Assembly (NCBI RefSeq): GCF_016653405.1
Contig: NZ_NHSN01000008.1
Span: forward strand, 62,001 to 126,000
DNA: 64,000 bases
Source: Halorhodospira halophila
Lineage (GTDB): Bacteria > Pseudomonadota > Gammaproteobacteria > Nitrococcales > Halorhodospiraceae
Direction: 5' to 3'
Translations under genes and position numbers: made by a program
The notes under the pieces: model-generated
What the model was told of the DNA's origin: nothing
Databases searched by the model: none
The model's input: the letters and a program-made list of their open reading frames with translations, nothing else
Shown: piece by piece, positions 30,840 through 41,053 of the stretch
Layout of the letters: every line of letters begins with the position of its first letter
How positions within the stretch are numbered: the stretch's first letter is position 1

Positions 30840-32300
30840 CTAGAAACCGAGGACGCGCGGGGCGAGTAGGAAGGCGGCGAGCGTGGCGACCCCGGCACCG
30901 GCGAAGGTCAGCAGTACACCGGCGCGAACCATGTCGGGCACGGTAATGCGGTCGCTGCCGAAGACAATGGCGTTGGGCGGCGTCGCCACCGGCAGCATAA
31001 AGGCCGCCGAGGCGGCCAGTGCGACCGGTACGCCGAGCAGCAGCGGATGGATCCCGATGGTCAGCGCCAGCGAGGTCACCAGCGGCAGCAGGGTCGCTGC
31101 CGTGGCCGTGTTGCTGGTCACGTGGCTCATCAGCGCCGCCAGCACGGCCACCGAGAGCACAAGCAGCGGCGCCGGCCAGTCGCCCATGCCGCTGAGCAGG
31201 GTGGCAATCGCCCCGGCCAGGCCGCTCTCATCGATGGCCACGCCCAGCGCCAGGCCGCCGCCAACCAGCACCAGAACCCCCCACGGCAGCCCCCGGGTAT
31301 CCTCCCAGTCGAGCAGGAACTTCAGGCGGCGAACATCGGCGGGGACCAGGAACAGGGCCAGGGCGCCGACGAGGGCGATGCCGGCGTCGCTGATCGCCAC
31401 TGCCCCGGGCAGAATGCTTTCCAGCCATGGACGCATCACCCAGGCCAGGGCGGTGAGCACGAAGACCACGGCCACCCGTCGCTCGGTCCGCTGCATGGGG
31501 CCGATCTGCCGACGCTCCTGCTCGATCAGTTCGCCGACGCCGGCGATCGCCTGCCCCGGCAGCGGGAAGGCCCAGCGGGTCAGGACCCACCACGCCAGGA
31601 CCAGCATGGTGGCGGAGACCGGCACCCCGACCGCCATCCACTGCGCGAAGCCGATCTGCATCTCGAAACGGTCGCCGATGTAGCCGGCCAGAAAGGCATT
31701 CGGCGGGGTGCCGATCAGGGTGCCGAGGCCGCCAATATTCGCCCCGAAGGCGATCCCCAGCAGCAGCGCCAGGGTGAAGTGGCGGTCCGTCTTGCCGCTG
31801 CTGCTCTCCACTAGGCCGATGACCGACAGGCCGATGGGCAGCATCATCGCGGCGGTGGCGGTGTTGCTAACCCACATGGAGAGCAGCGCCGTGGCCCCCA
31901 TGAACCCGGCCACCAGGAGGTCGTCCCGCCCCCCTGTGGCCGACAGGATGAGCAGCGCGATGCGTCGGTGCAGCCCCCAACGCTGGATCGCCATGGCGAT
32001 CAGAAAGCCGCCGAGGAAGAGGAAGATCATCGGGTTGGCGTAGGCGGCCATGGTCTGCTCGGGGCTGGACACCCCGAGCAGCGGCAGCGCCGCGGCCGGC
32101 AGCAGGGCGGTCGCGGCAATGGGCAGGGCCTCGCTCACCCACCAGGTGGCCATGAGCACGGTGAGCGCCGCCACGAACCAAGCGTCCTGCCCCAGGCCGG
32201 CAGGCGGCCCGGCCAGCAGCATGCCACCGGCGGCCAGCGGGCCGCCGATCAGACCGATCCAGCGTCTGCGCGTTGCGCCCGGGTTCGTGCTCTTGCTCAA
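30840..32300 (-). CDS. SLC13/DASS-family sodium:carboxylate symporter
   Basis: A 486-residue protein with about eleven hydrophobic helices and the two clamshell signatures '[16 protein letters not shown]' and '[15 protein letters not shown]' ... '[14 protein letters not shown]', which bind Na+ and carboxylate. It begins with TTG overlapping the chemoreceptor stop (TTGA), so translation is coupled. It probably imports C4-dicarboxylates; sulphate is possible in this family. Confidence 0.9.
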   Translation of the reverse strand: MSKSTNPGATRRRWIGLIGGPLAAGGMLLAGPPAGLGQDAWFVAALTVLMATWWVSEALPIAATALLPAAALPLLGVSSPEQTMAAYANPMIFLFLGGFLIAMAIQRWGLHRRIALLILSATGGRDDLLVAGFMGATALLSMWVSNTATAAMMLPIGLSVIGLVESSSGKTDRHFTLALLLGIAFGANIGGLGTLIGTPPNAFLAGYIGDRFEMQIGFAQWMAVGVPVSATMLVLAWWVLTRWAFPLPGQAIAGVGELIEQERRQIGPMQRTERRVAVVFVLTALAWVMRPWLESILPGAVAISDAGIALVGALALFLVPADVRRLKFLLDWEDTRGLPWGVLVLVGGGLALGVAIDESGLAGAIATLLSGMGDWPAPLLVLSVAVLAALMSHVTSNTATAATLLPLVTSLALTIGIHPLLLGVPVALAASAAFMLPVATPPNAIVFGSDRITVPDMVRAGVLLTFAGAGVATLAAFLLAPRVLGF

Positions 32301-33922
32301 ACCTTGAATTGCTCGACGAGTTTGCGCAGGTCGCGGGCGAGCACCTCGAGCTCGTCACCGGCCTGCTTGGTCTCCTGGCTCTCCTGGGCGGTGGTCTCCG
32401 CCGCGTCGTTGATGGAGGTGACGTTGCGGTTGATCTCCTCGACCACCTGGCTCTGCTCCTCGGCGGCGCTGGCGATCTGGGTATTCACCTCGCTGATGGT
32501 GGAGACCGACTCCTGGATGTCGCCAAGCACGGTATCCGCCTCGGAGGCCTGACTGACCGTCTCCTGGGTCTGGGAGTGGCCCTGCTCCATCGCCGCCTGG
32601 GCGCTCTTGGTCTCCTCCTGCAGGGCGCTGATCATGTCCTGGATCTGCTGCGTGGACTCGTGGGTGCGCGTGGCCAGCTTGCCCACCTCATCAGCGACCA
32701 CGGCGAAGCCCCGGCCCTGCTCGCCGGCGCGCGCCGCCTCGATGGCGGCGTTGAGGGCGAGCAGGTTGGTCTGCTCGGCGATCTCGCGGATCAGATCGAT
32801 CACCGTGCCGATCTGCTCGCTGTCGTCGGCCAGCTTCTGGATCGCCCCGGCGGCGCGGGAGACGTCATCGGCGAGCTGGTTGATACCGCTGACCGTCTGC
32901 TGGACCACCTGCTTGCCCCGCTGGGCGGCCTCCTCGCCGCTCTGCGTGGCCTCGGCAGCGTGCTGGGCGTTGCGGGCGACCTCCTGGGCGGTGGAGGTCA
33001 TCTCGTTCATCGCCGTGGCCACCTGCTCGATCTCCGAGCGCTGACGATCGATCCGATCGTTGCTCCGGTCCGTGACCTCGGAGACCTGCTGCGCCGAGCG
33101 ATCGAGCCGCTCGGCCATGTCCACCACCCGGGCGATCAGGTCGTGGAAGACGGCCATGGAACGGTTGAAGGCGTTGGCCGCCTGGCCGATCTCGTCGCCG
33201 CTGTGGACATCGAGCCGGCGGGTCAGGTCGCCTCCGCCGCTGGCGATGGCGTTCAGGTTCTCGGTCATATCGTTGATCGGCCGCGTGACCGAGCGCTGGA
33301 TGAACAGGTAGACCACCAGCAGGAACGGCAGGCTGAGCAGCACGGCGATCCCGAAGATGGTCGTGCCGAAACCGATCACTGCCTGGTTCACATCCTCCAG
33401 GGAGATCTCCATGGTCACGGCGCCGAGGACCTCGCCCTCGTTGTCCGGGCCGTGGCACTGGACGCAGGACTTCCCCAGAAAGTCTGTCTCGTTGAAGTTG
33501 GGGATGACCGCGCGCAGGGCCTGCCCGCCGTCGATCTGGGCGATGTAGGGCTCGCCGGTCTCCAGCACCCGCTCCTCGATCTCGTCCCGCGGCTGCTCGC
33601 CCTCCTCGCCGGGGCCGTACCACGCCTCGGTGAGTTCTGCGCGCAGCACCCGCAGTCCGGAGACATTGGGCAGCTCCTCGATCTGGTCCAGGAACTCGTG
33701 GCGCTGGTCCATGGTGTTGGTCCACATCATGGCAGTGAGACCGGCCATGGTCATCTGGTTCATCGTGTCCGTGAACTCGATGGCCTGGTCCACCGCCACA
33801 TTGCGCTGTTCCCACGCCGCGTACACGATCATGCTCGTCCAGGCCAGGACCAGCATCAGCCAGATACCGACGAGCAGGCGGATCCAGATGCGGACGTCGT
33901 GGATGCGGCGCAGCAGCTTCAT
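32297..33922 (-). CDS. Methyl-accepting chemotaxis protein with periplasmic haem-type CxxCH sensor domain
   Basis: A 541-residue chemoreceptor. TM1 (about 13-35), a periplasmic Tll0287-like/DUF3365 domain (36-186) containing CVQCH at 153-157, TM2 (about 187-208), HAMP (about 209-262) and a full signalling domain with hairpin tip ('[31 protein letters not shown]'). CxxCH is the covalent haem c attachment motif, so it probably senses redox state, oxygen or NO. ATG 33922 has AGGAG upstream. Translationally coupled to the SLC13 gene. Confidence 0.9.
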   Translation of the reverse strand: MKLLRRIHDVRIWIRLLVGIWLMLVLAWTSMIVYAAWEQRNVAVDQAIEFTDTMNQMTMAGLTAMMWTNTMDQRHEFLDQIEELPNVSGLRVLRAELTEAWYGPGEEGEQPRDEIEERVLETGEPYIAQIDGGQALRAVIPNFNETDFLGKSCVQCHGPDNEGEVLGAVTMEISLEDVNQAVIGFGTTIFGIAVLLSLPFLLVVYLFIQRSVTRPINDMTENLNAIASGGGDLTRRLDVHSGDEIGQAANAFNRSMAVFHDLIARVVDMAERLDRSAQQVSEVTDRSNDRIDRQRSEIEQVATAMNEMTSTAQEVARNAQHAAEATQSGEEAAQRGKQVVQQTVSGINQLADDVSRAAGAIQKLADDSEQIGTVIDLIREIAEQTNLLALNAAIEAARAGEQGRGFAVVADEVGKLATRTHESTQQIQDMISALQEETKSAQAAMEQGHSQTQETVSQASEADTVLGDIQESVSTISEVNTQIASAAEEQSQVVEEINRNVTSINDAAETTAQESQETKQAGDELEVLARDLRKLVEQFKV

Positions 33923-34020
33923 GGTGATCTCCTGTTGCAACCGGCCGGATGGCGCGGCCCTGCCCGGGTTATCGGCGCGAATCTAACAGACCTTATGGGG
34001 GTTCACGCCGCGCGTGCGCC

Positions 34021-35424
34021 CTAGCGCCCCATCCCCGGCGGCAGTCCACCGGGACCGGCCGGGCCGCCCGGCCCGCCGGAGCCACCACCCATGAGCTGCT
34101 GGAACATCCGCTGCGCACCACCCTTTTTCTTCACCTGCTTCATCATCTTCTGCATCTGCTTGAACTGCTTGAGCAGGCGATTGAGGTCCTGGACCTGGAC
34201 TCCAGAGCCGGTGGCGATCCGCTTCTTGCGCGAGCCGTTGATGATATCCGGCTTGGCGCGCTCGGCCGGGGTCATGGAGTTGATCATGGCCAGCTGACGG
34301 CGGACGATGCGGTCATCGAGCTGGTCCTTGACCTTGTCGAACTGCTTGCCCATGCCCGGCATCTTGTCCATCACCCCGCCGAGGCCGCCGAGCTTATCGA
34401 TCTGCTGCATCTGCTCCTTGAAGTCGTTGAGATCGAACCCCTTGCCGCCCTTCTTGAGCTTCTTCTCAAGCTTCTTGGCCTTCTCCTGGTCAACGCTGCG
34501 CTCGACCTCCTCGACCAGGCTGACCACGTCGCCCTTGCCGAGGATCCGCGAGGCGACCCGCTCGGGATGGAAAGGCTCAAGGGCGTCGGTCTTCTCGCCG
34601 ATGCCGAGGAACTTGATCGGCGCGCCCGTGACGTGGCGGACCGACAGCGCGGCACCACCGCGGGCGTCACCGTCGGTCTTGGTCAGCACCACGCCGGTCA
34701 GGGGCAGGGCCTCGCCGAAGGCCTGGGCCGTCTTGGCCGCATCCTGACCGGTCATGGCGTCGACCACGAAGAGGGTCTCGGCCGGGGTCACCGCCTTATG
34801 CAGGCGCTTGACCTCGTCCATCATCGCCTCGTCGACGGTCAGCCGGCCGGCGGTATCGACGAGGAGCACGTCGTAGTAGTGGCGCTTGGCGTGGTCGATC
34901 GCGTCCCTGGCGATCCGCTCGGGCTTGTCGCCAGAGCTTGACGGGAAGAAGTCCACTTCGACCTGGCCGGCGAGGGTCTCGAGCTGGTCGATGGCCGCCG
35001 GCCGGTAGACGTCGCAGCTGACCACCAGGACCTTCTTCTTCTCACGCTCGCGCAGGTAACGGGCCAGCTTGCCGATGGAGGTGGTCTTGCCCGAACCCTG
35101 CAGGCCGGCGACCAGTACCACCGCCGGCGGCTGAACATTGAGGTTGAGCGGCACCGCCTCCTCGCCCATGACGCGGACCAGCTCGTCCTGGACGATCTTG
35201 ATGAAGGCCTGCCCCGGGGTCAGGCTCTTGGCCACCTCGGCACCCTCGGCGCGCTTCTTGACCTCTTCGGTAAAGCTGCGCACCACTGGCAGGGCCACGT
35301 CGGCCTCGAGCAGCGCCTTGCGCACCTCACGGACGGTCTCCTGGATGTTTTCATCGGTGATCCGGCCCCGCCCGCTCATGCGCTGCGTGACGGAGTCGAA
35401 GCGTCCGGTGAGATTCTCAAACAT
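34021..35424 (-). CDS. ffh: Signal recognition particle protein Ffh
   Basis: A 467-residue SRP GTPase: N domain (1-90), G domain with 'GLQGSGKTT', 'DTAGR' and 'TKTDGDARGG', and a Met-rich M domain (about 300-430) that binds 4.5S RNA and signal sequences, with a Gly/Pro tail. Start at ATG 35424 ('MFENLTGRFD'), the family start. Divergent from a YpjD-type gene, its usual neighbour. Confidence 0.97.
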   Translation of the reverse strand: MFENLTGRFDSVTQRMSGRGRITDENIQETVREVRKALLEADVALPVVRSFTEEVKKRAEGAEVAKSLTPGQAFIKIVQDELVRVMGEEAVPLNLNVQPPAVVLVAGLQGSGKTTSIGKLARYLREREKKKVLVVSCDVYRPAAIDQLETLAGQVEVDFFPSSSGDKPERIARDAIDHAKRHYYDVLLVDTAGRLTVDEAMMDEVKRLHKAVTPAETLFVVDAMTGQDAAKTAQAFGEALPLTGVVLTKTDGDARGGAALSVRHVTGAPIKFLGIGEKTDALEPFHPERVASRILGKGDVVSLVEEVERSVDQEKAKKLEKKLKKGGKGFDLNDFKEQMQQIDKLGGLGGVMDKMPGMGKQFDKVKDQLDDRIVRRQLAMINSMTPAERAKPDIINGSRKKRIATGSGVQVQDLNRLLKQFKQMQKMMKQVKKKGGAQRMFQQLMGGGSGGPGGPAGPGGLPPGMGR

Positions 35425-35566
35425 GGTCCGGCCTATTCGTTCGGCAACCTGAAAACGGGCCGTATTATACGGGTCCGCCGCGCCCGCGTGCGAATCCAAT
35501 GTACCGTCGCGGCTTGTCGCAGGGTGGTTCCCGGGTGGCACGGTTTATGCCATCATCCCGTGCATT

Positions 35567-36370
35567 ATGGTTATCACTGCCCTGACCCTCGTCACCGTCC
35601 TGCTCTATCTGGCCGCCACGGTCGCCCTCGGCGCACGGCTGCTGCTGCACGAGGAACGCAGCCCGGCGCGCTCGACCGCGCTGGCGTTGGCCGCCGCGGC
35701 GGTCGGCACGCACGTGGTCGTGGTCGGTGACACCACCTGGGTGGACGACGGGCTGAACCTGAGCATCTTCAGCGCCCTGTCGCTGGTCTCCTGGATCACC
35801 AGCACCGGGCTGGTCATCGTCAGCCTGCGCCAGCGGGTCGAGCATCTGGGCATCCTGCTCTGGCCGCTTTCGGCCATGGCGGTCATGCTGACCCTGTTCG
35901 CGGCCCCGGAGGCCACCCTGGATCGCGAGCTGGCGGTACAGATCCACATCGTGATCTCCATGACCGCTTACGCCACCCTACTGGCGGCGGTGCTGCAGGC
36001 GCTGATCCTCGGCGCCCTCGACTATCGGCTGCGCCACCGGCGGGCCACCGGATTCGTGCGGCAGCTGCCGGCGCTGCGCACCATGGAGAAGCAGCTGTTC
36101 TGGCTGATTACCGTGGGCTTTGTCGCGCTGACCGTGGCCCTCGGTTCCGGTTTTCTGTTCTTCCTGGATCGGCTCCTTGAGGGGATAATGATCCACAAGA
36201 CCTCGCTGTCCATGGCCTCGTGGTTGGCCTTCGCCACACTGCTGATCGGCCATGCCGTGTGGGGGTGGCGAGGACAGACGGCGATCCGCTGGACCCTCGT
36301 CGGTTTCCTCGCCCTGATGTTCGGCTACTTCGGCAGTAAGTTCGTACTGGAGCTCATCCTCCAGCAGTGA
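35567..36370 (+). CDS. CcsA/YpjD-type cytochrome c assembly-family membrane protein
   Basis: A 267-residue protein with eight hydrophobic helices ('HIVISMTAYATLLAAVLQA', 'HKTSLSMASWLAFATLLIGHAVWGWRG'), with conserved His residues as in CcsA-like haem-handling proteins. The YpjD family next to ffh is widely conserved, but its function is not firmly known. Its 3' end overlaps the convergent redoxin gene by 17 bp. Confidence 0.88.
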   Translation: MVITALTLVTVLLYLAATVALGARLLLHEERSPARSTALALAAAAVGTHVVVVGDTTWVDDGLNLSIFSALSLVSWITSTGLVIVSLRQRVEHLGILLWPLSAMAVMLTLFAAPEATLDRELAVQIHIVISMTAYATLLAAVLQALILGALDYRLRHRRATGFVRQLPALRTMEKQLFWLITVGFVALTVALGSGFLFFLDRLLEGIMIHKTSLSMASWLAFATLLIGHAVWGWRGQTAIRWTLVGFLALMFGYFGSKFVLELILQQ

Positions 36371-36944
36371 AGTAGTCGGGCTCATTGCCCTCGCGCCACT
36401 TGATGTTGCAGCCGATGCTCGGGTACTGCGGGTCGGGCGGCGCCTCGCCCTGCAACAGCGCATCCACCGCCCCGCGCAGGTCGGCCCCGGTGATCGGACG
36501 GTCGTTGCGCGGCGTGCTGTCGTCAAACCGCCCCCGGTAGAAGAGCTTCAGTTCAGCATCGAAGAGGTAGAAATCCGGCGTGCAGGCAGCCCGGTAGGCC
36601 TTGGCCACGGACTGATCCGGATCGAACAGATAAGGGAACGTGTACCCGGCAGCCGCCTTCTCCTCGGCCATGCGCTCAGGGCCGTCGTCGGGATGGGTCT
36701 CGGGGCTGTTGGCGCTGATCGCCGCCACCGCGATCCCGCGCTCCTGGCACTCCCGGCCGAAATGGGCCAGGTGGTCGCGCAGGTGCTTGACGAACGGGCA
36801 GTGGTTGCAGATGAAGGCGATCAGCACCCCTTCGCCGCCGGCCAGATCCCCGTGCAGGGAGACGCTGCGGCCGTCGGTATCGGCAAGGGTGAAGTCCGGA
36901 GCCGGGGTGCCGATGGGCAGCATGGTGGATTCGGTGCGTACCAT
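36354..36944 (-). CDS. Thioredoxin-fold redoxin (AhpC/TSA-like)
   Basis: A 196-residue protein with 'GTPAPDFTLADTDGRSVSL', the active-site-like 'ICNHCPFVKHL' (NHCPFV), and 'CTPDFYLFDAELKLFYRGRFDD', typical of the thioredoxin-family proteins related to peroxiredoxins. A single Cys in NHCP plus a later Cys (CTPDF) may form the redox pair. Cytoplasmic thiol peroxidase or reductase activity is likely. ATG 36944 follows GAGGAG. Confidence 0.85.
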   Translation of the reverse strand: MVRTESTMLPIGTPAPDFTLADTDGRSVSLHGDLAGGEGVLIAFICNHCPFVKHLRDHLAHFGRECQERGIAVAAISANSPETHPDDGPERMAEEKAAAGYTFPYLFDPDQSVAKAYRAACTPDFYLFDAELKLFYRGRFDDSTPRNDRPITGADLRGAVDALLQGEAPPDPQYPSIGCNIKWREGNEPDYFTAGG

Positions 36945-37006
36945 CCTGGTTCTCCTCCTGGCGTACTGCTTGAGGGGGTGGGTCTTCGGTGCGCCGCGAC
37001 GGGGGC

Positions 37007-38032
37007 TCAGTCTCCGCCGTGCTCCGCCTCGGCGCGCTCGAGGGCATCGAGCAACCGGGCGAGGATCCGCTCGGCGTCCGGCCCGCCTCGCGCCGTATAG
37101 AGCGCCCGCAAGGGGCGGGCCGGATCGGCGAGGGCCTCGCGCTCGGCTGCGTCGAGTTCCTCCACGGCAATATCCTCCGCCTGCCGGATCTGTGCAAGCC
37201 GTTGTTCGTTGAGCGCCTGCTGCATCTCATGGGCCCAGTCCACCAGCTCCTCGCCGATCTCGCGCAGCATTCGGCGCTGGCCGCGCGACAGGCGCTGGTA
37301 GAAGATATCGCTGGCGACGAAGGCGGATACGTGGGGCGCAGCCCGGGGCGCCGTCCAGTGACGGGTGTGCTCGTAGAGCCCGAGGGCGTCGAGGATATAG
37401 ATCGGCTGCGCGGTGGCGTCTACCCGGCCATCGGCCAGGGCCGCATGGAGTTCGCCGTATTCGACGTGCTCGGCCTGCGCCCCGTAGGCACGGTAGCTCT
37501 CGCGCAGCAGCGGGCTGTCGGCCACCCCCAGGCGCACGTCGCGGAAATCAGCCGGGGCACGCAGCGGCCGGTCCGCGGCCCACACCCGCCAGCCGGTGGG
37601 CACCAGCGCCAGCGGGCGCAGCCGCGCGTCTCGGTAAGCGCCCTGCAGCGCGTCGCTATGCAGCAGTTCAGGATCGTTGAGCGCCCGGGCGTTGACGTAG
37701 GCGTCGTCGCTGTAAATGAAGTGCAGGCCGAAGACCTGACTCTCGGGGACCGCCCCGGCCAGATCGCCGGAACCGAAGGCGAAGTGCACCGCGTTGCGGC
37801 GCACCTGCTGATGGACCGTTTCGGTATCGCCGATGGCGCCGTACGGGTAGATCCGCACCTCCACGGCGCCGTCGGTGCGCTCCTCAACCTCCTCGGCGAA
37901 GCGGGCGGCGTACTCGTACTGCACGCCGCCCGCCTTCTCCTCCAGGGCGATTCGCCACTGCTCCGGGGGCTCGTCGCCACAGCCCGCCGCCAGGGCGGCG
38001 GCGACAACGATGGCGCTCAGGCGGTGGCGCAT
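37007..38032 (-). CDS. dctP: TRAP transporter substrate-binding lipoprotein DctP (copy 1)
   Basis: A 341-residue solute-binding protein with lipobox LAAGC (Cys18), 'QWRIALEEKAGGVQYEYAARFAEEVEERTDGAVEV' and the DctP signature region 'AADRPLRAPADFRDVRLGV'. It is a close relative of the next gene but lipid-anchored. The two lie in tandem upstream of, and divergent from, DctQM, so they may serve one membrane complex with different affinities or ligands, probably carboxylates. Confidence 0.87.
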   Translation of the reverse strand: MRHRLSAIVVAAALAAGCGDEPPEQWRIALEEKAGGVQYEYAARFAEEVEERTDGAVEVRIYPYGAIGDTETVHQQVRRNAVHFAFGSGDLAGAVPESQVFGLHFIYSDDAYVNARALNDPELLHSDALQGAYRDARLRPLALVPTGWRVWAADRPLRAPADFRDVRLGVADSPLLRESYRAYGAQAEHVEYGELHAALADGRVDATAQPIYILDALGLYEHTRHWTAPRAAPHVSAFVASDIFYQRLSRGQRRMLREIGEELVDWAHEMQQALNEQRLAQIRQAEDIAVEELDAAEREALADPARPLRALYTARGGPDAERILARLLDALERAEAEHGGD

Positions 38033-38051
38033 GCCCCGGCTCCTGCCGCCG

Positions 38052-39074
38052 TCAGGAGTCGCCGTAGGCGCCCTCGGCCTGCTCGACCGCCTCGAGCAGC
38101 CGCTCCAGTGCCTGCTCGCCGCGGGCGCCGACCTCGTCGATATACGTCTCTCGGGTGGGTAGGGCGCGCTCGCGGAAGGCGGCACGCTCATCCTCGTCCA
38201 GGGCAATGACCTGGATGTCCGAGCCAGCCTTCATGTCGGCCAGGCGCTCGTCATTGACCGCCTGCTGCATGTCGTGGGCCCAGTCCACCATGTCGGCGGT
38301 GATCTCGCGGATCATCTCCTGTCGCTCGGCCGGTAACCCGTCAAAGAACCGGGAACTGGCCATGAAGCCGGCGATAAACTGCGCCTGACGCGCCTCGATG
38401 AAGTAGTCCTGGACCTCGTAGAAGCCCATCTCCTGGTGTGCGAAGTACGGCTGGATGTTGCCGTCGATCACGCCCTGCTCCAGCCCGCCGTAAACCTCGC
38501 CGTAGGCCATGGGCGTTGGGTCGGCGCCGTACTGGCGGTAGGTCTCGCGCAGCAGGCGATTGTCCATGGTGCGGATCTGCACCCCGTCGAAATCCTCGGG
38601 GGTGCGGATCGGCTCATTGGCGCTCCACACCTGCCAGCCCTCGGGCAGGACCGAGACCAACTCCATGCCCCGCTCGCCGAAGGCCTGCTGGACCGGATCG
38701 CTGCGTAGGAAGTGGGGATCGTTCAGCGCGCGGGTATTCACGTACTCGTCATCGCTGAGGATGAAGTTGACGCTAAACAACTGACTCTCCGGTACGGTCC
38801 CGCCCAACGCCCCGGAGCCGAAAGCGAACTGCACAACGTTGGCCTGCAGCTGCTCGTAGATATCCTCCATCTCGCCGATGGTGCCGTAGGGGAACAGATC
38901 GACCTGTACCTCACCGTCAGTGCGCGCCTCCACCTCCTCGGCGAAGCGCTCGGCGTACTGGTACTGGATGCTGCCCTCCACCTCCTCTAGGGCGATCCGC
39001 CACTGATCGGCGTGGGCGGCTCCGGCGAAGGCGACGCTGCCAAGCAGCACGGTGGCGATGGCGTAACGGTGCAT
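38052..39074 (-). CDS. dctP: TRAP transporter soluble substrate-binding protein DctP (copy 2)
   Basis: A 340-residue periplasmic protein with a cleavable signal peptide (1-22) and the DctP fold ('IRTPEDFDGVQIRTMDNRLLRETYRQYGADPTPM', conserved Arg for the carboxylate). It is the soluble counterpart of the lipoprotein 19 bp downstream. It is divergent from the DctQ and DctM genes, 118 bp away. Confidence 0.9.
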   Translation of the reverse strand: MHRYAIATVLLGSVAFAGAAHADQWRIALEEVEGSIQYQYAERFAEEVEARTDGEVQVDLFPYGTIGEMEDIYEQLQANVVQFAFGSGALGGTVPESQLFSVNFILSDDEYVNTRALNDPHFLRSDPVQQAFGERGMELVSVLPEGWQVWSANEPIRTPEDFDGVQIRTMDNRLLRETYRQYGADPTPMAYGEVYGGLEQGVIDGNIQPYFAHQEMGFYEVQDYFIEARQAQFIAGFMASSRFFDGLPAERQEMIREITADMVDWAHDMQQAVNDERLADMKAGSDIQVIALDEDERAAFRERALPTRETYIDEVGARGEQALERLLEAVEQAEGAYGDS

Positions 39075-39191
39075 GGGGATGATCTCCCGTCAGCATGGTG
39101 ATCGCCCCGAACCCTAGCACAAGCCGCTGCACTGTACGCATCCCCCCGAGGTTCGATATGTTCACCTCAACGATTCGGTTGGGATCCCCGC

Positions 39192-39758
39192 ATGGGCACA
39201 CGGAAGCGGACCTGGCTCGAGCGGCTCGACGGCGGTATCGCCCGTGTCGAGGCGTTCCTGCTCGCCGGCGGCGTCCTGCTGCTGGCGGGCCTCTCCATAG
39301 CTAATACCCTCTCGCGCAACCTCACCGGCAACACCGTGCCGGGCACCTTCGAACTCACCGAGATCCTCATGATCTGGATCACCTTCGGCGGGCTCGCCTA
39401 CGGCGTGCGCCGAGCGCGGCACATCTGCATGAATGCCGTCTACGACCAGCTGCGCGGCCTGGCGCGCAAGGGGCTGCTGGTCTTCACCCATGTGGGCACC
39501 GCCGGGCTGCTGTTCTACATGGCGTGGCACGCCGGCCACTACGTCTGGGAGGTCCACCAGGGCGGGCGCACCAGCACGGCGCTGGGCATCCCCATGGGGC
39601 TGGCCTATTCGATCGTACCCGTGGGCCTGTTCGCCGGCGGCGTGCAGTACGCCCTCAGCGCCTGGAAAAACCTCACCCGCCGGGCGATCTACCGCTCCTA
39701 CAGCGAGCGCGAGGCCTACGAGTCCGGCGAGGATCCGGCCGGGGATGCGCGACTATGA
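39192..39758 (+). CDS. dctQ: TRAP transporter small membrane subunit DctQ
   Basis: A 188-residue protein with four transmembrane helices and the DctQ pattern ('FELTEILMIWITFGGLAYGVRRARHICMNAVYDQL', then 'MGLAYSIVPVGLFAGGVQYAL'). It scaffolds the large subunit. The stop overlaps the DctM start (ATGA). Confidence 0.92.
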   Translation: MGTRKRTWLERLDGGIARVEAFLLAGGVLLLAGLSIANTLSRNLTGNTVPGTFELTEILMIWITFGGLAYGVRRARHICMNAVYDQLRGLARKGLLVFTHVGTAGLLFYMAWHAGHYVWEVHQGGRTSTALGIPMGLAYSIVPVGLFAGGVQYALSAWKNLTRRAIYRSYSEREAYESGEDPAGDARL

Positions 39759-41038
39759 CAGCGCTGGTGATCACGGCGATGCTGCTCCTGCTGCTGCTCG
39801 GCTTCCCGCTGATGGTGCCACTGCTCGCCGGCGCACTGCTGATCATCCTCATCGAGCTGCCGTTTATCGGCGCCGACGCCCTGATCCGGCAGATGATTAC
39901 CGGGATCCAGCCCGTGGTGCTCTCGGCGGTGCCGCTATTTATCCTCGCCGCCGACATCATGACCCGGGGGCGCACCGCCAACACCCTGCTCGACCTAGTG
40001 GCGACGACCATCGGCCACATCCGCGGCGGCCTGCCCATCACCACGGCGCTCAGCTGCGCGCTCTTTGGCGCCGTCTCGGGCTCGACCCAGGCCACCGTGG
40101 TGGCCATGGGCACGCCGCTGCGCCCGCGCCTGCAGCAGGCGGGGTACAAGGACAGCTTCAACCTGGCGCTGATCGTCAACGCCAGCGACGTGGCGCTACT
40201 GATCCCGCCGAGCATCGGCATGATCATCTACGGCGTGGTGGCCCAGACCTCGCCGGCGCAGCTGTTCATCGCCGGTATCGGCCCTGGGCTGCTGATCCTG
40301 TTGCTGATCAGCCTGTGGTGCTACATCTACACTCGCTGGCAGGGGATCGGGGGCGCCGAACGGGCCGGCTGGGGAGCGCGCGGCCGCGCCCTGCTGCGCG
40401 CGCTGCCGGCGCTGGGCTTCCCGGTGATCATCGTCGGCGGCATCTACAGCGGCGTCTTTACGCCCACCGAGGCGGCGGCCATCTCGGTGCTCTACGCCGC
40501 CATCCTCGAGTTCGGGGTCTACCGCAGCCTGGGCGGGCGGGATCTACTGGAAGTGGCCCGCTCCACGGGGCTGATCACGGCAGTGGTCTTCATCCTGGTC
40601 GGCGCCGGGCAGGCCTTCGCCTACAGCATTTCGTTCGCGCAGATCCCCCAAGAACTCGTGGGACCGCTGATCGATGCCGTGGCCCACGACCCGACCCTTG
40701 CGCTGCTAGCCATTGCGCTGATCTATTTCATCGGCTGCATGTTCGTCGACCCGATCGTGGTGATCCTAGTCTTCACACCGATCCTGGCACCGCTGGTCGA
40801 AGCCGCTCAGCTCGACCCGGTCCTGGTGGGTACGCTGGTGGTCCTGCAGGCAGCCATCGGTTCGGCAACCCCGCCCTTCGGGGTCGACCTGTTCACCGCC
40901 ATCGCCGTCTTCCGACGGCCGTACCTGGAGGTGATCCGCGGCACGCCGCCGTTCATCGCCATCATGATCCTGGCCACGCTGCTGGTGATCTTCTTCCCTG
41001 AGATCGCCCTGTTCCTGCGCGACCTCGCTTTCGATTAA
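39755..41038 (+). CDS. dctM: TRAP transporter large permease subunit DctM
   Basis: A 427-residue protein with about twelve hydrophobic helices and DctM signatures ('VPLFILAADIMTRGRTANTLLD', 'AVSGSTQATVVAMG', 'PPSIGMIIYGV', 'VFTPTEAAAISVLYA', 'IGSATPPFGVDLF'). It is the Na+-coupled translocation subunit. Start ATG 39755 overlaps the DctQ stop. Confidence 0.94.
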   Translation: MTALVITAMLLLLLLGFPLMVPLLAGALLIILIELPFIGADALIRQMITGIQPVVLSAVPLFILAADIMTRGRTANTLLDLVATTIGHIRGGLPITTALSCALFGAVSGSTQATVVAMGTPLRPRLQQAGYKDSFNLALIVNASDVALLIPPSIGMIIYGVVAQTSPAQLFIAGIGPGLLILLLISLWCYIYTRWQGIGGAERAGWGARGRALLRALPALGFPVIIVGGIYSGVFTPTEAAAISVLYAAILEFGVYRSLGGRDLLEVARSTGLITAVVFILVGAGQAFAYSISFAQIPQELVGPLIDAVAHDPTLALLAIALIYFIGCMFVDPIVVILVFTPILAPLVEAAQLDPVLVGTLVVLQAAIGSATPPFGVDLFTAIAVFRRPYLEVIRGTPPFIAIMILATLLVIFFPEIALFLRDLAFD

Positions 41039-41053
41039 GGCGTCGCAAGGGCT

